Origin: Candidatus Bathyarchaeota archaeon RBG_13_52_12
GTDB taxonomy: Archaea; Thermoproteota; Bathyarchaeia; TCS64
Assembly (NCBI GenBank): GCA_001774245.1
Contig: MEZF01000098.1
Location: 8,866 to 19,015 of the forward strand
DNA length: 10,150 nt
Reading direction: 5' to 3'
This document shows positions 6,817-10,150 of this stretch, in pieces (the stretch's first letter is position 1; each line of letters starts with the position of its first letter). The notes below the pieces were generated by a model. It ran no database searches. It was not told the origin of the DNA and was given only the letters and a program-made list of their open reading frames with translations. A program made the translations under genes and the position numbers.

Positions 6817-6821
6817 TTTTT
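6817..6821 (+). terminator. Short T-run after the zinc-ribbon membrane gene
   Basis: Five T residues about 38 nt past the stop codon, overlapping the stop of the convergent AIR-synthase-like gene. It is the only U-tract in the short spacer and a weak candidate terminator. Confidence 0.3.
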
Positions 6822-7764
6822 ACAAGGGATCCTCTTGAGCCTCTTTTTTCTTGAATGATCCATATAGTTCGTCGATCTCGATCCTTGGCTGCTCGATGAC
6901 CGGCTCTCCATCGACAATGAGTCCAGATCCGTTTCTAAGTGGACCGAGTCGGGAGACTTTTACGCCTCTCTCAGTGCACAGTCGAGCTATATCTCCAACC
7001 GATTTAGGATCGGCGACAGCGATGACTGTTCCGTAGGAGGGTGCCCGGAGGAGATCCTGGTCTAAGCTCTGTGCATAGTCTGCGTAGTTCACGTCAGCGG
7101 AGCTGAAACTGAGACTGAGTTTTAGGCTACCAAGGACCTCCAACAGCGCTCCCTTTACTCCCCCCTCCGAAACATCATGTAGAAGCCTAATTCCCCCTGT
7201 GCATTGGAGAGTAAGTATGATTGGGAGAGCGGTAAACTTCCTCCACGCCTCATCTGATATCCCCATGCTCAGGTTAGTAAGCCACACCGCCTCTCCACCC
7301 ACCTCTCCGACGAGTAGAACAACATCACCCTCATGTGGAGACGTCACCTTTCTTATCTGTCCGCCCAAGCAAGTTGTCGAGACGAAGGGGATCCCTAATC
7401 CAGAGTATGTCGCAGTCTGTCCCGCAGCAATCTTAACCCCATACTTCTTCGCCTCGTCACCGAGGCTCTTGGCTATTATCTTCAGGTCACTCTCCCTCGT
7501 TCTCAAAGGAAGGTAGATGCCCGTGATCATGTGAGTTGGACGCCCGAATTTACAGGCAACATTACTAGCGGCATAGTGGAAGGCGAAGAACCCTAACGCC
7601 TCGATTGGAACACCTATACTCGGGCTGTGTGCGATCACTGTTCTATCTGTTAACCCGATAGTGGCGCCATCCAGCTCAAGATCCTTATAAAGAGGTATAA
7701 ATGGGAGAACGCTTCTGTCAAAGACTTTTCGCGATACCTTACCAAGCCCGAGCACACCACTCAT
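6820..7764 (-). CDS. AIR-synthase/HypE-superfamily protein
   Basis: A 314-residue protein with the two-domain PurM/HypE/ThiL/SelD layout. The N-terminal half includes DGATIGLTDRTVIAHSPS (32-49), the ASNVACKFGRPTHMITGIYLP block (66-86), in which the superfamily usually reads NDxxxxGAxPL, and KIAAGQTATYSG (111-122), at the place of the GGxT element. The C-terminal half includes GDVVLLVGEVGGEA (146-159) and the hallmark LLHDVSEGGVKGALLE (194-209). The superfamily uses ATP to activate a carbonyl or similar oxygen. The tail ends EAQEDPL without the C-terminal cysteine that HypE uses to receive the carbamoyl group, and no other hyp gene is near, so hydrogenase maturation is doubtful. ATG start at 7762-7764 with GAGGGA upstream. 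Full length, intact; substrate unknown. Confidence 0.85.
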   Translation of the reverse strand: MSGVLGLGKVSRKVFDRSVLPFIPLYKDLELDGATIGLTDRTVIAHSPSIGVPIEALGFFAFHYAASNVACKFGRPTHMITGIYLPLRTRESDLKIIAKSLGDEAKKYGVKIAAGQTATYSGLGIPFVSTTCLGGQIRKVTSPHEGDVVLLVGEVGGEAVWLTNLSMGISDEAWRKFTALPIILTLQCTGGIRLLHDVSEGGVKGALLEVLGSLKLSLSFSSADVNYADYAQSLDQDLLRAPSYGTVIAVADPKSVGDIARLCTERGVKVSRLGPLRNGSGLIVDGEPVIEQPRIEIDELYGSFKKKEAQEDPL

Positions 7765-7792
7765 GGTCTTCCCTCATAGCTACCAAGCTAGC

Positions 7793-7808
7793 CTATTAAT
7801 CCCTAACC
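7793..7808 (-). promoter_or_regulatory. Promoter of the AIR-synthase-like gene: octamer plus TATA box
   Basis: On the minus strand this reads GGTTAGGG followed directly by ATTAATAG, a TATA-like element 29-36 nt before the ATG. The octamer lies where the BRE (TFB-binding element) normally sits. The same octamer stands at the same place in the divergent promoter at 7871-7887. Confidence 0.5.
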
Positions 7809-7870
7809 TGCTACACATGATGGCAACAACCGTAACTTGTGCGCATACTCCCTCAAAAATGCCTTGTTAG

Positions 7871-7887
7871 GGTTAGGGCTTAAATAT
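7871..7887 (+). promoter_or_regulatory. Promoter of the coiled-coil/rpiA operon: octamer plus TATA box
   Basis: GGTTAGGG (7871-7878) is followed directly by CTTAAATAT (7879-7887), a good archaeal TATA box. Expected transcription start is near 7908, giving a leader of roughly 10 nt before the ATG at 7918. The octamer is the mirror copy of the one at 7801-7808. Confidence 0.6.
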
Positions 7888-7917
7888 CGTAGCCATTAAC
7901 TGAGGAAGGTGAAGGCA

Positions 7918-8685
7918 ATGGCCGACCTCTCTACAGACTTAATTTTCGGATTAGTGATCGTCGCAGTCGCCGCCATCGCAATCATAATGTTCTGGCGTGC
8001 CTCCGGTCCCTCAAACAAAAATAAAGAACCCGAGGCAAAGCCTGACGATGCTCAAAAAGAGGATCCGCTTAAGGTTGAGCTACAGATGACAGAGAGGAAG
8101 GTCAAGGTCCCACCCCTCGAGAAAAAGATCGCCACCGTAGAAGTCGAGAAAGCGAGGAGCCAAATCAGGACTCTAACCCTGAAACAGGAGATCAATAGCA
8201 TGGTTCTCCGCCGCCTCTTTGAGGCTGAGGATGAGGAAGAGATCAGCCGAGAGGAGCGCGTCAGGCTCGGGAAAAACTACGAGGATGAGATGAAGCAGAT
8301 CGCAGAGGAACTCAAGAGGAGCGAGATGCTCATTAGTCTAGCCGAGTTAGAGACGATACGCGAGGAGATAGTTCAGAAATTCGAAGAGAGCCTCAGCCAA
8401 ACACAGAGTCGTATAGACCTCATACTTAAAGAGCTGAAGATTCCTGAGCCACCCAAGACTGCTGAAGAGGAGAAACCAAAGCTCCCAATCGGCGCGAAGA
8501 GGCGTCGCTTGACAACGAAGACGAAGACTGGAGAGCTAGAGGAAGAAGTTGAGGAGCCCACCGGTCAAGAGGGCGAGGAAAAGCAACCTACAGGGAAGCA
8601 GGACGTTGAGAGTCGCCTAGAACAGCTCAAAAAAGAGGTAATGAAGGAACTAGACGAACTCGACAAGCTTGAACTGGAGAACTAG
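7918..8685 (+). CDS. Membrane-anchored coiled-coil protein, function unknown
   Basis: A 255-residue protein with one N-terminal membrane segment (about 9-27, with little sequence before it). A polar linker (30-60) follows. A long charged helical region (about 65-175) contains an FEAEDEEEISREERVRLGKNY segment (101-121), consistent with coiled coil. A low-complexity K/E/P/T region (176-228) and a final short coiled coil (229-255, ending LDELDKLELEN) complete it. AGGTGA at 7907-7912 lies 5 nt before the ATG at 7918, which I prefer to the GTG at 7909. rpiA starts 2 nt after its stop, so the two are co-transcribed. I recognise no family; the layout fits a membrane scaffold or a partner of a cytoskeletal or division system, but that is only a guess. 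The acidic tail has many KE/EE runs. Confidence 0.8.
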   Translation: MADLSTDLIFGLVIVAVAAIAIIMFWRASGPSNKNKEPEAKPDDAQKEDPLKVELQMTERKVKVPPLEKKIATVEVEKARSQIRTLTLKQEINSMVLRRLFEAEDEEEISREERVRLGKNYEDEMKQIAEELKRSEMLISLAELETIREEIVQKFEESLSQTQSRIDLILKELKIPEPPKTAEEEKPKLPIGAKRRRLTTKTKTGELEEEVEEPTGQEGEEKQPTGKQDVESRLEQLKKEVMKELDELDKLELEN

Positions 8686-8687
8686 AC

Positions 8688-9440
8688 TTGAGTGCACACA
8701 CCTCAGCCAAGAAGAAAGCCGCCATGAAGGCGGTCAAGCACATCGAGAACGGCATGATCCTGGGTTTAGGAAGCGGAACAACGGTGGCCTTTGCCATCAA
8801 GCAGATTGGGGAACTACTCGCTGCCGATGAGATTTACGACATATATGGTGTTCCAACAAGCATTCAAACTACTTTCGAGGCAATAAGAGCCAAGATACCA
8901 CTCACCACTCTCGACGAACACCCGCAGCTCGACCTTGGCATAGACGGCGCGGACCAGCTCGACGTGAAACTAAACGCCATAAAGGGGGGTGGTGGAGCCC
9001 TGATGAGAGAGAAGATCGTCGCCGCAGCATGTAAAGAGTATATTTTTATAGCCGATGAGTCGAAGCTGACCGATGTCCTCGGCACCGGCAAAGTTGTACC
9101 TGTCGAGATACACCCCTTCGCTGTGACGCCTGCTTTAAAGGCTGTAGAAAAACTCGGTGCTAAGGTTAGTCTCCGCTTAAGCTCTGGCAAATTAGGCCCC
9201 CTTGTCACAGATAATGGCAACTACATAATTGATGCGGACTTCGGTCCTATTCAGGACCCCTGGTGGTTAAACCGGGAGCTTCACGCCATACCCGGTATTA
9301 TTGAGACAGGGATGTTCCTCGGGTATGCCCACTTGGCGTATGTCGGTGGTAGGGGCTCAGTGAAGCGCTTAAAACCTCAACCAGACACGGTGTTGCGTGC
9401 GGCGCGTGCGAATAGGCCTGGAATGACAGCTGCGACATAA
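8688..9440 (+). CDS. rpiA: Ribose-5-phosphate isomerase A
   Basis: A 250-residue protein with the full RpiA pattern: GLGSGTT phosphate loop (26-32), DLGIDGADQLD (82-92, with D86 and D89 at the positions of the catalytic aspartates), AIKGGGGALMREKI (97-110, with K99 and E108), and FIADESK (120-126). RpiA interconverts ribose 5-phosphate and ribulose 5-phosphate, supplying ribose for nucleotides in archaea. The usual GADE is GADQ here; the other catalytic residues are intact. The TTG at 8688 is 2 nt after the preceding stop, with GGAGA at 8676-8680 inside the previous gene at good spacing, so translation is coupled. The next in-frame Met (residue 13) would remove part of the first helix. The C-terminus (RANRPGMTAAT) is a short extra tail. 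Confidence 0.96.
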   Translation: MSAHTSAKKKAAMKAVKHIENGMILGLGSGTTVAFAIKQIGELLAADEIYDIYGVPTSIQTTFEAIRAKIPLTTLDEHPQLDLGIDGADQLDVKLNAIKGGGGALMREKIVAAACKEYIFIADESKLTDVLGTGKVVPVEIHPFAVTPALKAVEKLGAKVSLRLSSGKLGPLVTDNGNYIIDADFGPIQDPWWLNRELHAIPGIIETGMFLGYAHLAYVGGRGSVKRLKPQPDTVLRAARANRPGMTAAT

Positions 9441-9459
9441 TCCTTACCTTGAGAAACTA

Positions 9460-9478
9460 TTTTTTAACATCACTTTTT
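9460..9478 (+). terminator. Tandem T-run terminator after rpiA
   Basis: A run of six T (9460-9465) and one of five T (9474-9478) lie 20-38 nt past the rpiA stop, with no hairpin needed. Tandem U-tracts are the common form of archaeal termination and separate this operon from the tRNA gene. Confidence 0.55.
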
Positions 9479-9518
9479 AATTCTACAAAACGTATCCATC
9501 TTTCGGGTTCTAGAAAGC

Positions 9519-9527
9519 CTTAAAATG
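9519..9527 (+). promoter_or_regulatory. Putative TATA box of the tRNA-Ser gene
   Basis: CTTAAAATG is TATA-like. Usual spacing places the start near 9547, giving a primary transcript whose 28-nt leader is almost entirely the hairpin at 9551-9570. Confidence 0.35.
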
Positions 9528-9550
9528 GCTGATTGAGTTGCTTAGAAAGC

Positions 9551-9570
9551 GATGCCCCCTAGCGGGGATC
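9551..9570 (+). repeat. Hairpin directly upstream of tRNA-Ser
   Basis: An inverted repeat of the form GAT-(G)-CCCC-CTAGC-GGGG-ATC: seven base pairs with one bulged G and a five-base loop. It ends 4 nt before the mature 5' end of the tRNA and lies within the expected leader. It might help folding or processing of the precursor; it is not a T-run terminator. Confidence 0.6.
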
Positions 9571-9574
9571 AAGT

Positions 9575-9660
9575 GCTGGGGTCTCCTAGCCTGGTAGGGA
9601 GCGGGCCTGCTAAGTCCGTGAGCCTTGCTCGCGAGGGTTCAAATCCCTCCCCCGGCGCCA
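9575..9660 (+). tRNA. tRNA-Ser (anticodon GCT), CCA encoded
   Basis: A complete type II tRNA. Acceptor stem GCTGGGG pairs with CCCCGGC (one U-G pair), followed by discriminator G and encoded CCA (9658-9660). The D-loop contains AGCCTGGTA. Anticodon stem CGGGC/GTCCG closes the loop CTGCTAA with anticodon GCT, reading AGC and AGT serine codons. A long variable arm GAGC-CTT-GCTC is present, and the T arm is GAGGG-TTCAAAT-CCCTC. The long variable arm and G73 are serine identity features. There is no intron. Confidence 0.98.
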
Positions 9661-9671
9661 CTTCAACAAGG

Positions 9672-9680
9672 TGTAAATAA
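9672..9680 (+). promoter_or_regulatory. Putative TATA box of the CBS-domain gene
   Basis: GTAAATAAT lies 12 nt after the tRNA 3' end. Usual spacing puts transcription start near 9702, which favours the ATG at 9711 over the one at 9693 and would give a nearly leaderless mRNA. Confidence 0.4.
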
Positions 9681-9710
9681 TTCGGATCCATTATGATCCT
9701 TGGTACCCGT

Positions 9711-10139
9711 ATGTCATACTACGTTAAGGATTACATGGAGAAAGAGTTCCCCACGTTAGAGGTCGAGGCGACGGTGGTAGCGGCTGCGAAGATTCTCGAT
9801 GAGAAGAAGAAGGGTTACATTATAGTACTCGAGAAGGGGAAGCCCATTGGAATAGTCACCGAATGGGACCTCGTAAGTAAGGTCTTAGCAACGGAGAAGG
9901 ACCCAAAGAAGTTGACGCTCAAAGAGATAGCCTCCAAACCCCTCATTACCATCGACCCCGACGAGGACCTCTTGAAGGCCTCGGAGCTAATGCAGAAGAA
10001 GGATGTTAAGAGGTTACCCGTGGTCAAGGGCGGGGTCATCTACGGCGTCATTACTTCCACGAACATCGCTCAGAAATGCGGTGAATATGTGAACAAGTCC
10101 GTTAAGGACATCCTACGCTGGTCCTTTCCGATAGGTTAA
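9711..10139 (+). CDS. Stand-alone two-CBS-domain protein
   Basis: A 142-residue protein made of two CBS domains in tandem and nothing else. CBS1 covers about 4-62 (VKDYMEKEFPTLEVEATVVAA, then KPIGIVTEWDLV at 44-55). CBS2 covers about 71-127 (IASKPLITIDPDEDLLKAS, then KRLPVVKGGVIYGVITSTNIA at 100-120). Paired CBS domains bind adenosine nucleotides or S-adenosylmethionine and act as energy or ligand sensors. CBS1 keeps the T-x-x-D ribose-binding motif (T50-D53), whereas CBS2 has T115-S-T-N118, so only the first site looks classical. The start could also be the ATG at 9693, adding six residues; the TATA position and the usual beginning of CBS proteins favour 9711. The target protein is not indicated by the neighbours. 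Confidence 0.92.
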   Translation: MSYYVKDYMEKEFPTLEVEATVVAAAKILDEKKKGYIIVLEKGKPIGIVTEWDLVSKVLATEKDPKKLTLKEIASKPLITIDPDEDLLKASELMQKKDVKRLPVVKGGVIYGVITSTNIAQKCGEYVNKSVKDILRWSFPIG

Positions 10140-10150
10140 GAAAGCGAGGC

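Noticed and set aside
7199..7516. Plus-strand open frame across the AIR-synthase-like gene
   Set aside because: Antisense shadow; the minus-strand frame carries the conserved superfamily motifs.
7866..7878. Telomere-like TTAGGG tandem
   Set aside because: Only two units, within a promoter; better explained by the octamer adjoining the TATA box.
8864..9220. Minus-strand open frame across rpiA
   Set aside because: Antisense shadow of a strongly conserved gene, with S/P-rich composition typical of reverse-frame artefacts.
9575..9660. tRNA-Ser as an integration attachment site
   Set aside because: No duplicated tRNA 3' end and no integrase gene are seen in the window.

Overview
The window looks like a chromosomal segment from an archaeon. 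Evidence: the end of an exosome Rrp42 gene, an archaeal/eukaryal-type ribosomal protein L37Ae, a KEOPS Pcc1 subunit, TATA-like promoters with short leaders, GTG/TTG starts, and T-run terminators. Gene content fits the TACK group (a Bathyarchaeia-like lineage is my guess, not demonstrated). I see no mobile element, CRISPR array or prophage. Most of the window is housekeeping sequence, and I do not see a clearly new multi-gene system.

Left part (1-1910): the tail of an RNA-processing/translation operon (rrp42, rpl37ae, pcc1) runs rightward. It meets, head-on, a thiamine transporter gene (thiT-type ECF S component) on the minus strand. That gene is preceded by a well-formed TPP riboswitch that ends a few bases before its start codon. 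An AT-rich spacer without a convincing gene follows (about 1405-1733), then a 58-residue zinc-ribbon gene on the minus strand.

Middle (1999-6779): an operon of an NfeD-type membrane serine protease and a stomatin/prohibitin-family (SPFH) protein, the classic protease-stomatin pair of membrane quality control. Next come a minus-strand cytoplasmic-looking 5'-nucleotidase family metallophosphoesterase and, divergent from it, a zinc-ribbon multi-pass membrane protein. These last two genes are visibly AT-richer than their neighbours.

Right part (6820-10150): an AIR-synthase/HypE-like protein (minus) lies back-to-back with a membrane-anchored coiled-coil protein (plus). The two divergent promoters carry the same octamer, GGTTAGGG, directly against their TATA boxes. 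The coiled-coil gene is followed 2 nt later by rpiA (ribose-5-phosphate isomerase A). Then come tandem T-run terminators, a type II tRNA-Ser(GCT) with encoded CCA and a strong leader hairpin, and a stand-alone two-CBS-domain protein.

The items most worth a second look are the riboswitch/start-codon arrangement, the mirrored promoter octamer, the short zinc-ribbon gene, the HypE-like protein lacking the HypE tail, and the tRNA leader hairpin.
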